Source of the DNA: Idiomarina rhizosphaerae
GTDB lineage: Bacteria; Pseudomonadota; Gammaproteobacteria; Enterobacterales; Alteromonadaceae
Direction: 5' to 3'
Assembly: GCF_024159085.1 (NCBI RefSeq)
Contig: NZ_JAMZDE010000008.1
Span: 248,001-312,000, forward strand
DNA: 64,000 nt
A program made the translations under genes and the position numbers. Positions 1 through 9,538 of this stretch are shown one piece after another; positions within the stretch are counted from its first letter, which is position 1, and each line of letters opens with the position of its first letter. The notes under the pieces were generated by a model. It had not been told where the DNA came from, searched no databases, and saw only the letters and a program-made list of their open reading frames with translations.

Positions 1-2
1 AT

Positions 3-668
3 GCTTTTATAATGCAGGCCTGCTACGCCATGTTTTACGGTATAGGGCCTATGTATGCTTCCTACATCGGCCTTAGTGTGGTGCAAATTACCTTTTTCAT
101 GGCAGCCTTTATTGCCGGTGGCTTAGTGTCGCAGGCACCCTTTGGTTTGTTATCAGACCGAATAGACCGTCGTTTTGTCATTGCCATTTGCGCCGCTGGG
201 GGAACACTGACCGCTGCTGCTCTGTCGCAGCTCGATGCATCAAACGCCATTTTCATTTACTTAAATGTGGGGCTTTTAGGCGCCTTCATACTGCCCTTGT
301 ACTCTCTGGGTATGGCACACACCAACGACTATCTGGAACGTGACCAAATGGTGGGAGCAACCGGTGCCATCATTAAAATTGGGGGAGCAGGCTCTATTAT
401 TGGTGCGCCTGCGGTAGCCGCGTTAATGCAGTTTGGTGCCATTAATTACTTCTTTTTACTCTTAGCCGCGCTTACCTCCTGTGTTGGCTTTTATTCTCTG
501 TACCGCATTACACGTCGGGCAAAAGCAGAAGACCAGCTGCACAGCAACTTTGCCATACTGGCACCGTCACAAACTTCTGATGAACTTTTAACGTCAATGG
601 CTGAGGAAGCCCCGGAAACGGAAGAAGAAGACGACGAGGAAATGGAATCCAACGCCGTCCTTCGTTAA
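3..668 (+). CDS. MFS transporter, C-terminal part (5' end outside window)
   Basis: The reading frame is open to the left edge, so this is the 3' part of a larger gene; the ATG at 12 is internal rather than a proven start. The 218 visible residues hold about six hydrophobic segments and a G-L-L-S-D-R-I-D-R-R motif near residue 45, which is the conserved loop between helices 8 and 9 (second half) of major facilitator superfamily carriers. The pattern resembles YcaD-type MFS proteins. The tail after the last helix is hydrophilic and strongly acidic (runs of Glu and Asp near residue 200). The substrate cannot be told from the sequence. It converges on pgm with a gap of only four bases. Confidence 0.8.
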   Translation, partial: AFIMQACYAMFYGIGPMYASYIGLSVVQITFFMAAFIAGGLVSQAPFGLLSDRIDRRFVIAICAAGGTLTAAALSQLDASNAIFIYLNVGLLGAFILPLYSLGMAHTNDYLERDQMVGATGAIIKIGGAGSIIGAPAVAALMQFGAINYFFLLLAALTSCVGFYSLYRITRRAKAEDQLHSNFAILAPSQTSDELLTSMAEEAPETEEEDDEEMESNAVLR

Positions 669-672
669 AGGC

Positions 673-2310
673 TTAGTCTGACAGCAGGTCATTAACCCAG
701 GTGGTGGCCTGCTCCAGAATGTCATCCAGATGTTGCTCGCTGACAAAGCTTTCTGCATAAATTTTATAAACGGGTTCTGTGCCTGAAGGTCTGGCAGCAA
801 ACCATCCGTTCTCGGTAGTCACTTTTATCCCACCAAACTGAGCGTCATTCCCTGCCGCTTTGGTAGAAATGTCAGACACACTGTCGCCCGCCAGTTCAGG
901 CAATTTTACTTTATAGGCTCGAATGTCTTTAAAGCGCCCATTCTTTTGTGCACTGGAAGCCGTATCAACCCGACGATAATAAGCCGTACCATGTTGCTGG
1001 CATAAGTCATCGTAATACTGTCCGGGGTTTTTACCGGTTTTCGCCAGTATTTCAGCTGCCAGCAGTGCCATGACAATGCCGTCTTTATCGGTCGTCCAGG
1101 TATTGCCTTTACGGTCAAGTAAAGTAGCACCGGCACTTTCTTCACCGGCAAACGCAATTGAACGCTCGAACAGTCCTTTAGCAAACCATTTAAACCCCAC
1201 CGGTACTTCCATCAGAGGTCGCTCGTTTGCGCCCACCACTCGGTCGATCATGGCACTGGACACTAAAGTTTTTCCAATAGCAATACTGTTATCCCAGTCG
1301 CGGTTCTTACATAAGTAGTCTATTGCAACAGACAAATAATGATTCGGATTCAGCAAGCCGTGTGTCGGAGTCACTATGCCATGACGGTCGTAGTCCGGGT
1401 CGTTACCAAAAGCCAAATCGTAGTTGTCTTTTAGCTCAAGTAAGCTGGCCATGGCAAAAGGCGACGAACAATCCATTCGAATTTTGCCGTCTTTATCCAG
1501 TGGCATAAACGAGAATGTCGGGTCAACCACGGCATTGCGAACTTCAATCGACAAGTTATAGTGCTCTGCAATTTGCGTCCAGTACTTAGCACCGGAGCCA
1601 CCCATAGCATCAACGGCCAATGTCAGTTTCGCATTCTGAATAGCCGACATATCAATACAGTCGTCCAGCTGGCTAATATACTGCGTGCGCCAGTCAACAA
1701 AGGTTAGTTTCGGGTGCTGTAATACGTCTTCGCTCTCGCAGGTATTCACCCCGACAAGCCCTGATGACAGCAGCGCGTTTGCGTATTTTTCTATGGTTCG
1801 GGTCACGTCAGAGTCTGCCGGACCACCATGTGACGGGTTGTATTTAAAACCGCCATCTTCTGGTGGGTTATGCGAGGGTGTAATCACCACGCCATCGGCT
1901 TTAGCTTTATTCTCACGATTCCACTCAATAATTGCGCGGCTTAATACCGGCGTTGGCGTATAGTCATGCTCAGCCTGTACCTGAACCTCTATGCCGTTGC
2001 CAATAAAGACATCTAGTGCACTAATGTAAGCGGACTCAGACAGCGCATGAGTGTCTTTAGCTACCATAATAGGTCCGGTAATGCCCTGCTCTTCGCGATA
2101 AGCGCAAATAGCCTGTGCAATAGCCAGAATATGCGCTTCATTAAAGGAACGCTTCAATGAACTGCCGCGATGGCCCGACGTACCAAAGCTGACTTTTTCA
2201 GCCGCTTTGCGTGGGTCCGGCTCATAAACATAATACGCACTAGTCAGTTGCGCTATATTGGTCAAGTCGCTGGCCTGCGCCAACTGGCCTGCTCGCTCGT
2301 GATCCGCCAT
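673..2310 (-). CDS. pgm: Phosphoglucomutase (alpha-D-glucose specific)
   Basis: This cytoplasmic enzyme interconverts glucose 1-phosphate and glucose 6-phosphate, linking glycolysis with glycogen and cell-surface sugar synthesis. The protein is 545 residues (E. coli Pgm 546). The catalytic serine lies at residue 146 in T-P-S-H-N-P-P, the metal-binding loop G-N-D-P-D-Y-D-R-H near residue 308, the sugar-binding G-E-E-S-A-G loop further on, and the phosphate-binding R-P-S-G-T-E-P at the C-terminus. Its ATG overlaps the TAA of seqA by one base (TAATG), so the two are almost certainly translated from one message, an arrangement conserved in gammaproteobacteria. Confidence 0.97.
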   Translation of the reverse strand: MADHERAGQLAQASDLTNIAQLTSAYYVYEPDPRKAAEKVSFGTSGHRGSSLKRSFNEAHILAIAQAICAYREEQGITGPIMVAKDTHALSESAYISALDVFIGNGIEVQVQAEHDYTPTPVLSRAIIEWNRENKAKADGVVITPSHNPPEDGGFKYNPSHGGPADSDVTRTIEKYANALLSSGLVGVNTCESEDVLQHPKLTFVDWRTQYISQLDDCIDMSAIQNAKLTLAVDAMGGSGAKYWTQIAEHYNLSIEVRNAVVDPTFSFMPLDKDGKIRMDCSSPFAMASLLELKDNYDLAFGNDPDYDRHGIVTPTHGLLNPNHYLSVAIDYLCKNRDWDNSIAIGKTLVSSAMIDRVVGANERPLMEVPVGFKWFAKGLFERSIAFAGEESAGATLLDRKGNTWTTDKDGIVMALLAAEILAKTGKNPGQYYDDLCQQHGTAYYRRVDTASSAQKNGRFKDIRAYKVKLPELAGDSVSDISTKAAGNDAQFGGIKVTTENGWFAARPSGTEPVYKIYAESFVSEQHLDDILEQATTWVNDLLSD

Positions 2311-2792
2311 TATAAAAAGTCCCTAATTTTTTCTGCATCAGCCGATTGATAACCCAGTTTTTCTGCTACCTGAGTCAGCATGGCTTTTTTCTTAGTCGTA
2401 TTGGTATTGGTAATTACCCAAAATGGGGAGTCCGGTATCTGCTTCGGATTGGTGCTGTTACCCGATGTCAGTAAAGCTTCTTCTGAGCGGGCAAAATATT
2501 GACGATCGCGGCCGCGAATATCCAGCACTTGCGAAAACTCGCTCGGGTGGCAGCGGTACAACATGCTTAAAATATACAGAAAGCGCGCTACTACGCTTTT
2601 CTGAATACGCACATCCTGCTCGTTTAAACGGTTAAAAACCGACTCAGTTTGTTCACTCTTAGCGTCTACTGCAGATTCCGTACTATTCACATCAAGCAAG
2701 CGACGCAGAATATCCGATGCGCTCTCGCCTATTTGCCTGGTGTGGCTTGCAATGTACGTGTATAAGTCATCGTCAATGTCAATCCGCTTCAT
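2310..2792 (-). CDS. seqA: SeqA, negative modulator of replication initiation
   Basis: SeqA binds hemimethylated GATC sites behind the fork and sequesters oriC. The start at 2792 was chosen because it gives the family N-terminus M-K-R-I-D-I-D-D-D-L-Y; the frame is open 31 codons further upstream but that extension looks non-coding. The protein is then 160 residues, shorter than E. coli SeqA (181). Residues 1-35 form the oligomerisation domain, followed by a variable linker. The C-terminal half (F-L-Y-I-L-S-M-L onward, with the T-N-T-N-T-T-K-K-K loop) matches the DNA-binding domain. The linker is the short part. It is the first gene of seqA-pgm and divergent from ybfF. Confidence 0.95.
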   Translation of the reverse strand: MKRIDIDDDLYTYIASHTRQIGESASDILRRLLDVNSTESAVDAKSEQTESVFNRLNEQDVRIQKSVVARFLYILSMLYRCHPSEFSQVLDIRGRDRQYFARSEEALLTSGNSTNPKQIPDSPFWVITNTNTTKKKAMLTQVAEKLGYQSADAEKIRDFL

Positions 2793-2898
2793 TGTTGACT
2801 TTCTACCTCTAAAAATTGAAAGGTTGCGCTTTGTCACTTGCAACACCCCGACAAAGCCTTGAAAATATAGACCAAAGTTTATCACTAAAGGCAGTTCG

Positions 2899-3675
2899 AT
2901 GGCAGACTCTTCATTGTTGAATCACGAAACATTAGGTACGGATACCGATCCGGCTATCATCATTATTCACGGCCTGTTTGGCGATAAAGACAACTTAAAA
3001 AGTCTTGCCCGTGAACTGTCAGAAGACTATTACTGCATTTTGCCCGACGCCCGTAATCATGGTGAGTCGTTTCACAGTGACAACATGACTTACCCGGACA
3101 TGGCAGAGGACATTATCAAACTGGCTGACTCGCTGAACCTGAAACAGTTTTATTTAGTCGGTCATTCTATGGGTGGCAAAATAGCAATGGAAACTTGCAT
3201 AAAAGCCCCTGAACGGATTAAAGCGGCAATATTTGCTGATATTTCACCCGCCGCTTACGACGGTACCCACGACAGCATATTAGACGCTCTTTCTAACCTA
3301 GACATAGACCAGGTAAAAAGCCGCGGCGACGCCGACAAACAATTAGCTGAGACAATTTCAGAAAAAGGTGTACGCCAGTTTCTGCTGAAAAACCTGAAAA
3401 AAACTGACGACGGTTACCAGTGGCGGCTTAACCTAAAAGCGCTAAGAGAAAACTACCAGCAAATTTCAGCGGCCGTCAGCAAAGGCCAGTACGAAGGCCC
3501 GGTACTTTTTATAAAAGGAGGTAGCTCAAACTACCTCACAGAAAAGCATCAACAAGACGTGGCGTCGCGATTTAGCAATGCCTCGGTAAAAGTTATTGAA
3601 GGTGCAGGTCACTGGCTACATGCCGAGAAACCCAGAATATTTAACCGCCTGGTCATTGAGTTTATAGCGCAGTAA
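2899..3675 (+). CDS. ybfF: YbfF-type esterase, alpha/beta hydrolase
   Basis: This 258-residue alpha/beta hydrolase probably acts on acyl esters or acyl-CoA-like thioesters in the cytoplasm. The oxyanion region I-I-I-H-G-L-F-G is near residue 25, the nucleophile elbow G-H-S-M-G places the catalytic serine at residue 90, and G-A-G-H-W-L-H near residue 238 supplies the histidine. There is no signal peptide. A ribosome-binding site (AAAGGCAG) precedes the ATG. Its position divergent from seqA-pgm and upstream of fldA-fur matches the E. coli order. The physiological substrate is unknown. Confidence 0.9.
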   Translation: MADSSLLNHETLGTDTDPAIIIIHGLFGDKDNLKSLARELSEDYYCILPDARNHGESFHSDNMTYPDMAEDIIKLADSLNLKQFYLVGHSMGGKIAMETCIKAPERIKAAIFADISPAAYDGTHDSILDALSNLDIDQVKSRGDADKQLAETISEKGVRQFLLKNLKKTDDGYQWRLNLKALRENYQQISAAVSKGQYEGPVLFIKGGSSNYLTEKHQQDVASRFSNASVKVIEGAGHWLHAEKPRIFNRLVIEFIAQ

Positions 3676-3775
3676 TCTCGCCACCAGCCATGCTTTATGG
3701 TAATCTAAGCGCCGTAAAAAACAGTCAAGACCGCATTAAGCATTCTTAGGTTAAGTACCAGCGAGGTTAAGCAGT

Positions 3776-3991
3776 ATGTTAGCTGAGTATTACGAACAAA
3801 TTGAAGTTCTGGCCACCAATTTTACGCTGGGCATACTATTCTTACTAATAGGCTTAGCCATTCGGGACGTGTTAAAACGTTCTGCAGTACCCAAATTTGG
3901 TCAGGTTATTGTCTGGATGGTGCTCTTTCTTGGCTGTTTTGGTTTTATCGCTAAAGGTATTATTCAGGTGCTCTGGGAGTCCGGAGTTTAA
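3776..3991 (+). CDS. DUF2788 small membrane protein
   Basis: A 71-residue protein with two hydrophobic segments (about residues 13-30 and 42-65) separated by a short basic loop. Size, sequence character and position just upstream of fldA-fur fit the DUF2788 family found at this spot in many gammaproteobacteria. A good ribosome-binding site (GAGG) is near. No function is known. It may form a transcript with fldA. Confidence 0.75.
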   Translation: MLAEYYEQIEVLATNFTLGILFLLIGLAIRDVLKRSAVPKFGQVIVWMVLFLGCFGFIAKGIIQVLWESGV

Positions 3992-4068
3992 CCCAATTGA
4001 TAATTTACGCCGCTGAATGGCAATCCGTTCAGTACTGTTTATTAGTATAATCAGGTGAAAATTGACTT

Positions 4069-4602
4069 ATGGCAACTGTTGGAATTTTCTTTGGAAGCGA
4101 CACCGGTAACACCGAAGCCGTCGCACAGATGATTCAGAAAGAGCTTGGTAAAAAGCTCGTTGATGTAAAAGACATCGCCAAATCCAGTAAAGAAGATATT
4201 GCCAATTACGACTTACTATTGTTCGGTATTCCGACGTGGTATTACGGCGAAGCTCAGTGCGATTGGGATGACTTTTTCCCCGAACTGGAAGAAATCGATT
4301 TTACGGACAAGCTCATTGCCATTTTTGGCTGTGGCGATCAGGAAGATTACGCTGAATACTTTCTTGATGCCATGGGCATGGTTCGTGACATTGTTGAAGC
4401 CCGTGGTGGCATTATTGTCGGGCACTGGCCTACCGAGAGCTACAATTTTGAAGCCTCTAAAGGCATGGCCGACGACACACATTTTGTCGGTCTGGGCATA
4501 GATGAAGACCGTCAGCCAGAGTTAACCAAAGAACGCGTTAGCAAATGGTGCCAGCAAGTTTATGAAGAAATGTGTCTGGCAGAACTGGCAAGTGACAGCT
4601 AA
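4069..4602 (+). CDS. fldA: Flavodoxin FldA
   Basis: A 177-residue long-chain flavodoxin (E. coli FldA 176), an FMN electron carrier that replaces ferredoxin under iron limitation and feeds radical SAM enzymes and others. The phosphate-binding loop G-S-D-T-G-N-T-E lies at residues 9-16. The isoalloxazine-stacking regions P-T-W-Y-Y-G (near 56) and G-D-Q-E-D-Y-A-E-Y-F (near 90) are present. A perfect TATAAT is seen at 4046-4051, just upstream. It lies directly before fur, as in E. coli, where the pair is co-regulated by redox and iron. Confidence 0.96.
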   Translation: MATVGIFFGSDTGNTEAVAQMIQKELGKKLVDVKDIAKSSKEDIANYDLLLFGIPTWYYGEAQCDWDDFFPELEEIDFTDKLIAIFGCGDQEDYAEYFLDAMGMVRDIVEARGGIIVGHWPTESYNFEASKGMADDTHFVGLGIDEDRQPELTKERVSKWCQQVYEEMCLAELASDS

Positions 4603-4647
4603 TACAGGGTATGCTGTTATACATGTTTAACTGAGATACTAATTATT

Positions 4648-5094
4648 ATGGCGAGTAACGACGAACAGCTGAAAAAAGCAGGACTAAAAGTCACTTCCCC
4701 ACGGATGAAGATTCTGGAGATTTTGAAAAAACCAGATAACCAACACATCAGTGCCGAAGATGTCTATAAAATTCTGCTGGAACAAAAAGATGAAATTGGC
4801 CTGGCTACCGTTTACCGGGTACTAAACCAGTTTGATGACGCTGGTATTATTACTCGCCACCATTTTGAAGGTGGGCGTTCGGTATTTGAGTTGAGTGCGA
4901 AGCACCACCACGATCATCTGGTGTGTTTAACCTGTGGCCACGTCTTTGAATTTGAAGATGACGTAATAGAAGAGCGTCAGGAAAAAGTAGCCGCAGAAAA
5001 TAAAATTAAACTGACTAACCACAGCCTGTACCTTTACGGTGAATGTCAGCGCGGCGAAAGCTGCGAATACAAAGCTGCCGCTGAGGCAGAGTAA
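4648..5094 (+). CDS. fur: Ferric uptake regulator Fur
   Basis: A 148-residue iron-sensing repressor, the same length as E. coli Fur. The N-terminal winged helix covers residues 1-85 (G-L-A-T-V-Y-R-V-L recognition helix near 50-60). The His-rich hinge and dimer domain follows: H-H-H-D-H near 88-92, the C-L-T-C zinc site at 95-98 and a second Cys pair near the C-terminus (G-E-C-Q-R-G-E-S-C). With Fe2+ it would bind Fur boxes; two good candidates occur in this window, at about 35.8 kb (predicted sRNA) and 38.34 kb (TonB receptor). It lies 45 bases after fldA. Confidence 0.97.
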   Translation: MASNDEQLKKAGLKVTSPRMKILEILKKPDNQHISAEDVYKILLEQKDEIGLATVYRVLNQFDDAGIITRHHFEGGRSVFELSAKHHHDHLVCLTCGHVFEFEDDVIEERQEKVAAENKIKLTNHSLYLYGECQRGESCEYKAAAEAE

Positions 5095-5098
5095 TAAT

Positions 5099-6136
5099 AT
5101 GGCGCTGCGCTGGCTCATTTACGGTGCATACGGTTACTCGGGCAAACTTATTGCTCATCAGGCTAAAAAACGTGGTTACCAACCTATTTTAGCTGGCCGT
5201 AACGAAAACGCTCTTGAGCCAGTGGCACGCCACTTAGACTTACAATACAGGGCCTTCTCGCTCGACAGTATTGATGAAGTTCAAAAGCAATTAGAAGACG
5301 TAGACTTAGTCATTAATTGTGCAGGCCCATTCAGCCAGACCGCAGTTCCCCTTATTCAAGCCTGTATTGATACCAAAACCCACTATTTAGACATTACCGG
5401 CGAGATAGACGTATTTGAATACGCTCACTCTATGGACAAAGCCGCGCGCGAAGCCGGCATTGTTATATGTCCTGGCGTTGGCTTTGACGTTATTCCAACC
5501 GACTGTATTGCCGCGCGACTCAACGCCCAAATGCCGGAAGCAACACACCTGGCCTTAGGTTTTGATTCAGGTTCACGCATGAGTCGTGGCACTGCCAGAA
5601 CCAGCATTGAACGTTTAGGTCGTGGTGGCGCCGCCCGTATTAAAGGACAAATTACCGATGTCCCTCACGCCTGGCATTCTCGCTGGATAGATTTTGGTAA
5701 TGGCGAGAAATATGCCATGACCATTCCCTGGGGCGATGTCTCTACCGCCTACTACACCACGGAAATACCCAACATCGAAGTGTATATACCGGCCAGCCCG
5801 CGCTTAGTAAAAAAAATGCGCCGGATGAACTGGTTCCGTTGGGTATTCAACTGGAAATGGGTTCAGGCTAAGCTGAAGAAAAAGCTGGAATCACAGCCTG
5901 CTGGCCCTGAAGAAAAAGAACGGAAAAATAACCCGACTTACGTTTGGGGTGAAATTGGCGACGCCAAAGGCAATAAGAAAAGTATGCGGGTAAAAGTGAA
6001 AAACGGCTATTCGCTAACTGCCGAAGGGGCTGTTGAGGTAGCCATTCATACCTTAAGCCAGAAACAGTCAGGGGGCTTTTACACCCCCTCGCGTTTGTAC
6101 GGCGCTAAGCTACTGGACCAGTTTAAGATCCAGTAG
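5099..6136 (+). CDS. Saccharopine dehydrogenase-like NAD(P) oxidoreductase
   Basis: The start at 5099 is preferred over one at 5039 because it begins just before the Rossmann motif and the upstream start would lie inside fur. The protein is 345 residues with G-A-Y-G-Y-S-G-K near residue 8, the nucleotide-binding loop of the saccharopine dehydrogenase/trans-acting enoyl reductase family. The C-terminal half is basic and not conserved with lysine-pathway enzymes, so true saccharopine dehydrogenase activity is unlikely. Bacterial relatives are mostly uncharacterised and some act on lipids. It starts four bases after the fur stop and its end overlaps the glnS end by 14 bases (convergent). Confidence 0.8.
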   Translation: MALRWLIYGAYGYSGKLIAHQAKKRGYQPILAGRNENALEPVARHLDLQYRAFSLDSIDEVQKQLEDVDLVINCAGPFSQTAVPLIQACIDTKTHYLDITGEIDVFEYAHSMDKAAREAGIVICPGVGFDVIPTDCIAARLNAQMPEATHLALGFDSGSRMSRGTARTSIERLGRGGAARIKGQITDVPHAWHSRWIDFGNGEKYAMTIPWGDVSTAYYTTEIPNIEVYIPASPRLVKKMRRMNWFRWVFNWKWVQAKLKKKLESQPAGPEEKERKNNPTYVWGEIGDAKGNKKSMRVKVKNGYSLTAEGAVEVAIHTLSQKQSGGFYTPSRLYGAKLLDQFKIQ

Positions 6137-7808
6137 TTTGTTCCTGTTCTATTTTCGCCCAGCTATCGCGTAAACCAACAGTCTGGTTGAATATTAAACG
6201 GCCTTCTGTCTCAGCGTCCTGATCCAGACAATAGTAGCCCAGACGTTCAAACTGGAAGTTCTCGCCCAGTTTCGCACTCGCTAAGTTAGCTTCCACAAAG
6301 CCTTTCTTAATAATCAAAGACTCAGGGTTAAGAGTTGAGAACAAGTCTTCCTCGGCTGCCGGGTTAGGCACCTGGAATAAGCGGTCATACACACGGAATT
6401 CTGCTTCTTTTGCGGTTTCTGCAGACACCCAGTGAATAACACCCTTCACCTTACGACCATCCGCCGGGTCTTTACCCAAAGTGTCGGCGTCGTAATGACA
6501 GTAAATGGTCTGAATTTCGCCATTATCGTCGGTTTCTACCCGATCTGCGCGAATTACGTAGGCATTACGCAAACGCACTTCTTTATCCAGCACCAGACGC
6601 TTAAACTTTTTATTCGCAGATTCACGGAAGTCTTCCCGCTCAATCCAAATTTCGCGGCTAAAAGTCACCTGACGCGAGCCCATTTCAGGATCATTCGGAT
6701 GGTTCGGCGCATCCAGCAATTCCTGTTCACCTTCCGGGTAGTTCTCAATAACAATTTTCACCGGATCCATCACCGCCATAGCGCGTGGTGCGTTAGCGTT
6801 CAGGTCATCACGAATGCAGGCTTCCAGCATGCTCATTTCTACCTGGTTATCCATTTTGGTCACACCAATACGGCGGCAGAATTCACGAATTGAATCTGGT
6901 GTATAACCACGGCGACGCAAACCAGCAATACTGGCAATGCGCGGGTCATCCCAGCCACTGACTTTATTCTCGTCCACCAGCGTATTAATAATGCGCTTAC
7001 TCATTACCGTGTATTGTAAGTTAAGGCGCGAGAATTCAATTTGCTGCGGGTGACAGTCAATGCTGATGTTATCCAGCACCCAGTCATACAAGCGACGGTT
7101 ATCCTGGAACTCCAGCGTACACAATGAATGTGTAATGCCTTCCAGCGCATCCGAAATGCAGTGGGTGAAGTCGTACATTGGGTAAACGCACCATTTATCA
7201 CCGGTCTGATGATGGTGTACAAAGCGCACACGGTAAATAACCGGATCGCGCATACACATAAACGGCGAGCTCATATCAATTTTTGCCCGTAATGCCGCGG
7301 TGCCTTCTTCGTGCTTACCTGCTGTCATGTCAGCAAAGTGCTTTAAATTCTCTTCCACAGAGGTATCACGGTAAGGACTGTTTACGCCCGGCTCTTTCAG
7401 CGTACCGCGCATTTCGCGCATTTTATCCTGCGGACTGAAGTCAACGTAAGCCAGGCCTTTTTCAATCAGCTCAACCGCAAACGCGTGCAGCTGATCAAAG
7501 TAATTAGAGGAGTAACGCGGCTCGCCTTCCCAGTGATACCCCAGCCACTCCACGTCTTTTTTAATGGAGTTCACATAGTCCACTTTCTCTTTCAGAGGGT
7601 TGGTATCATCAAAACGCAGGTTACAGGTGCCGTTGTAGTCTTCGGCAATACCGAAGTTCAGCACTATCGATTTGGCATGGCCAATATGCAGGTAACCATT
7701 CGGCTCCGGAGGAAAACGGGTGTGTACAGTTGCGTGCTTACCACGGGCCAAATCTTTATCGATAATTTGACGAATAAAATTACTGGGACGAGAGTCAGTA
7801 TCTGCCAT
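6123..7808 (-). CDS. glnS: Glutaminyl-tRNA synthetase
   Basis: A 561-residue class I aminoacyl-tRNA synthetase charging tRNA-Gln (E. coli 554). The HIGH signature is at residues 41-44 within [12 protein letters not shown], and the KMSKS-like V-M-S-K-R is near residue 271. The catalytic half is followed by the two beta-barrel anticodon-binding domains. The pattern is GlnRS rather than GluRS (P-E-P-N-G versus P-S-P-T-G). It follows pxpC by 48 bases on the same strand, so read-through from the pxp operon is possible, though an own promoter is expected. Confidence 0.97.
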   Translation of the reverse strand: MADTDSRPSNFIRQIIDKDLARGKHATVHTRFPPEPNGYLHIGHAKSIVLNFGIAEDYNGTCNLRFDDTNPLKEKVDYVNSIKKDVEWLGYHWEGEPRYSSNYFDQLHAFAVELIEKGLAYVDFSPQDKMREMRGTLKEPGVNSPYRDTSVEENLKHFADMTAGKHEEGTAALRAKIDMSSPFMCMRDPVIYRVRFVHHHQTGDKWCVYPMYDFTHCISDALEGITHSLCTLEFQDNRRLYDWVLDNISIDCHPQQIEFSRLNLQYTVMSKRIINTLVDENKVSGWDDPRIASIAGLRRRGYTPDSIREFCRRIGVTKMDNQVEMSMLEACIRDDLNANAPRAMAVMDPVKIVIENYPEGEQELLDAPNHPNDPEMGSRQVTFSREIWIEREDFRESANKKFKRLVLDKEVRLRNAYVIRADRVETDDNGEIQTIYCHYDADTLGKDPADGRKVKGVIHWVSAETAKEAEFRVYDRLFQVPNPAAEEDLFSTLNPESLIIKKGFVEANLASAKLGENFQFERLGYYCLDQDAETEGRLIFNQTVGLRDSWAKIEQEQTTGS

Positions 7809-7856
7809 GAACCTTTTGTCTCCGCTACAAAATCAACACCGGATAATATGAAGCAG

Positions 7857-8810
7857 CTATGATCGCAGGTTATCGCCAGCCTGACAAGCTAAGCGAACAT
7901 TAAAAAACTGATAAAAGCGGCGCAATTGCTGCTGTGCAACTTTACCCTCAATGCGGGTAAAACGAACGGTCTGCCCCGGCTGGCATTGTGCCAACCGACC
8001 TAAATCGAACGGGTTAATGGTGCCCAGTTTCGGGTAGCCGCCTAAGGTCTGGCGGTCGTTCATCATAATAATAGGCTGGCCATTTGCGGGCACCTGTACA
8101 GACCCCACGTTCACACCTTCAGACACCAGCCCCTCACCGTCATATTCCAACGCTTTACCGGACAAGCGAATGCCCATGCGGTCGCTGTCTTTAGTCACTT
8201 CGTAATCTTCGTAACAGAAAGCTTCTCTTGCAGACATGGGAAAGGCGTCGTACTGAAAGCCCGGTATTAAGCCAATGACCGGGGTTTTCTGATAGTCGGA
8301 TCTGTAAGCCCAGCCCACGCGGCGCGATACCTGATAGTTCTGCTCATTAAAACTCAGTTCGTCACCCGCTTGTAAAAACGCGCCATCGCCGTGCAAGCCG
8401 CCGACTGCGTCGCGAGTAACGGTTGCACAACTGCCCCACTTAGGCTCCACCTGAAAACCGCCCTGCACCGCTAAATAGGCTCTGACACCAGCACTGGCAT
8501 ACCCCATCTTCAGGCGTTGACCCGCGCGTACTTTAAAGTTTTGCCAGGTATTTAACACCTCGTCGTCCAGCGTCAACTCCACATCAGCACCGGTCACAGC
8601 GCACTGGCAGTCACGGTCAAATTCTACTTCAAAGCCGCCCAGGGTAATTTCTATTTGAGCGGCATTAAAATGGTTACTCAGCAACCGGTTCGCCCATAAA
8701 AACGCGTGTTCATCCATGGGACCGCCGCGGGTCAGGCCTTTCGACAAATACCCAAAGCGCCCAAAATCCTGAACGGCTGAGCGCATACCCGGCTCAATAA
8801 TACGCATCAT
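7857..8810 (-). CDS. pxpC: 5-oxoprolinase subunit C (PxpC)
   Basis: The 317-residue KipA-like, biotin-dependent-carboxylase-like subunit of the prokaryotic ATP-dependent 5-oxoprolinase PxpABC, which opens pyroglutamate to glutamate. Visible family signs are G-M-R-S-A-V-Q-D-F-G-R near the N-terminus, the R-G-G-P-M-D segment near residue 30 and S-E-G-V-N-V-G-S-V-Q-V-P in the C-terminal third. The start overlaps the pxpB stop by four bases (ATGA), pointing to translational coupling and complex formation. Confidence 0.93.
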   Translation of the reverse strand: MMRIIEPGMRSAVQDFGRFGYLSKGLTRGGPMDEHAFLWANRLLSNHFNAAQIEITLGGFEVEFDRDCQCAVTGADVELTLDDEVLNTWQNFKVRAGQRLKMGYASAGVRAYLAVQGGFQVEPKWGSCATVTRDAVGGLHGDGAFLQAGDELSFNEQNYQVSRRVGWAYRSDYQKTPVIGLIPGFQYDAFPMSAREAFCYEDYEVTKDSDRMGIRLSGKALEYDGEGLVSEGVNVGSVQVPANGQPIIMMNDRQTLGGYPKLGTINPFDLGRLAQCQPGQTVRFTRIEGKVAQQQLRRFYQFFNVRLACQAGDNLRS

Positions 8811-9520
8811 GACAAGGCCTCCGTGTCGCCGCCTTCCTCAATAAACTGCTCTTTGCTTACCGCGTAAAATTCTACTTCATCGCCTACGTTCAACGGGCTG
8901 ATGGTCCCCGATGACGGGTTATATAGCTGGGTAGAAGTACGGCCGATAATGTTCCAGCCACCGGGCGATGCCGACGGATAAACAGCAGTCTGACTTTCAG
9001 CAATAGCAACACTGCCTGCGGTAATGCGCTTTCTGGGGTTATCTAAACGGGGCGTTCTTAACTTTTTGGCAACTTCACCCAAATAAGCAAAGCCCGGCGC
9101 AAAGCCCATGGCATATACGCGGTACGTCTGCTCGGTGTGCATTTTTATTACATCATCTACAGAGCAATTGTTCATGTCAGCAATGCGAGCAAGGTCAGGC
9201 CCGACACTTTCATCATAATAAACCGGAATGCGATGCCGCTTGCCGCTCTGCTCGCTGCTATCCGTGCTGAGGTCAGCTAAAGCTTTGCGCAAGCGTTCAC
9301 GTATTTCAGGCTCATCAATGCTCAGCACGTTGTAGTAAACCATTAAGGAGTTATAGGACGGCACTAAATCCAGCACAACGTCAGACAGTTGGTCTTTAAC
9401 TACCTTAACCGCAGCCAGAACACGCTGGTTAACCGACACGCTAATACCCTCGCCTAAATAGACAATAACCGCGTCGGCGCCGGCTGAAACGAGTTTTGGG
9501 AAATCGCTCTCTTTACTCAT
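8807..9520 (-). CDS. pxpB: 5-oxoprolinase subunit B (PxpB)
   Basis: A 237-residue KipI-like subunit that works with PxpC in phosphorylating 5-oxoproline. Family landmarks include G-D-A-(V/A)-I-V-Y-L-G-E near the N-terminus, Y-A-M-G-F-A-P-G-F-A-Y-L-G in the middle, and R-I-T-A-G-S-V-A-I-A then P-G-G-W-N-I-I-G-R-T in the C-terminal part; the last two are hallmarks. The E. coli protein is 218 residues. It lies between pxpA (18-base gap) and pxpC (4-base overlap). Confidence 0.93.
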   Translation of the reverse strand: MSKESDFPKLVSAGADAVIVYLGEGISVSVNQRVLAAVKVVKDQLSDVVLDLVPSYNSLMVYYNVLSIDEPEIRERLRKALADLSTDSSEQSGKRHRIPVYYDESVGPDLARIADMNNCSVDDVIKMHTEQTYRVYAMGFAPGFAYLGEVAKKLRTPRLDNPRKRITAGSVAIAESQTAVYPSASPGGWNIIGRTSTQLYNPSSGTISPLNVGDEVEFYAVSKEQFIEEGGDTEALS

Positions 9521-9538
9521 AAGTCATTCAAATATGGT

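Noticed and set aside
5099-6136. Lysine-pathway saccharopine dehydrogenase
   Set aside because: Only the Rossmann domain fits; the C-terminal half and the context (fur, glnS) do not.
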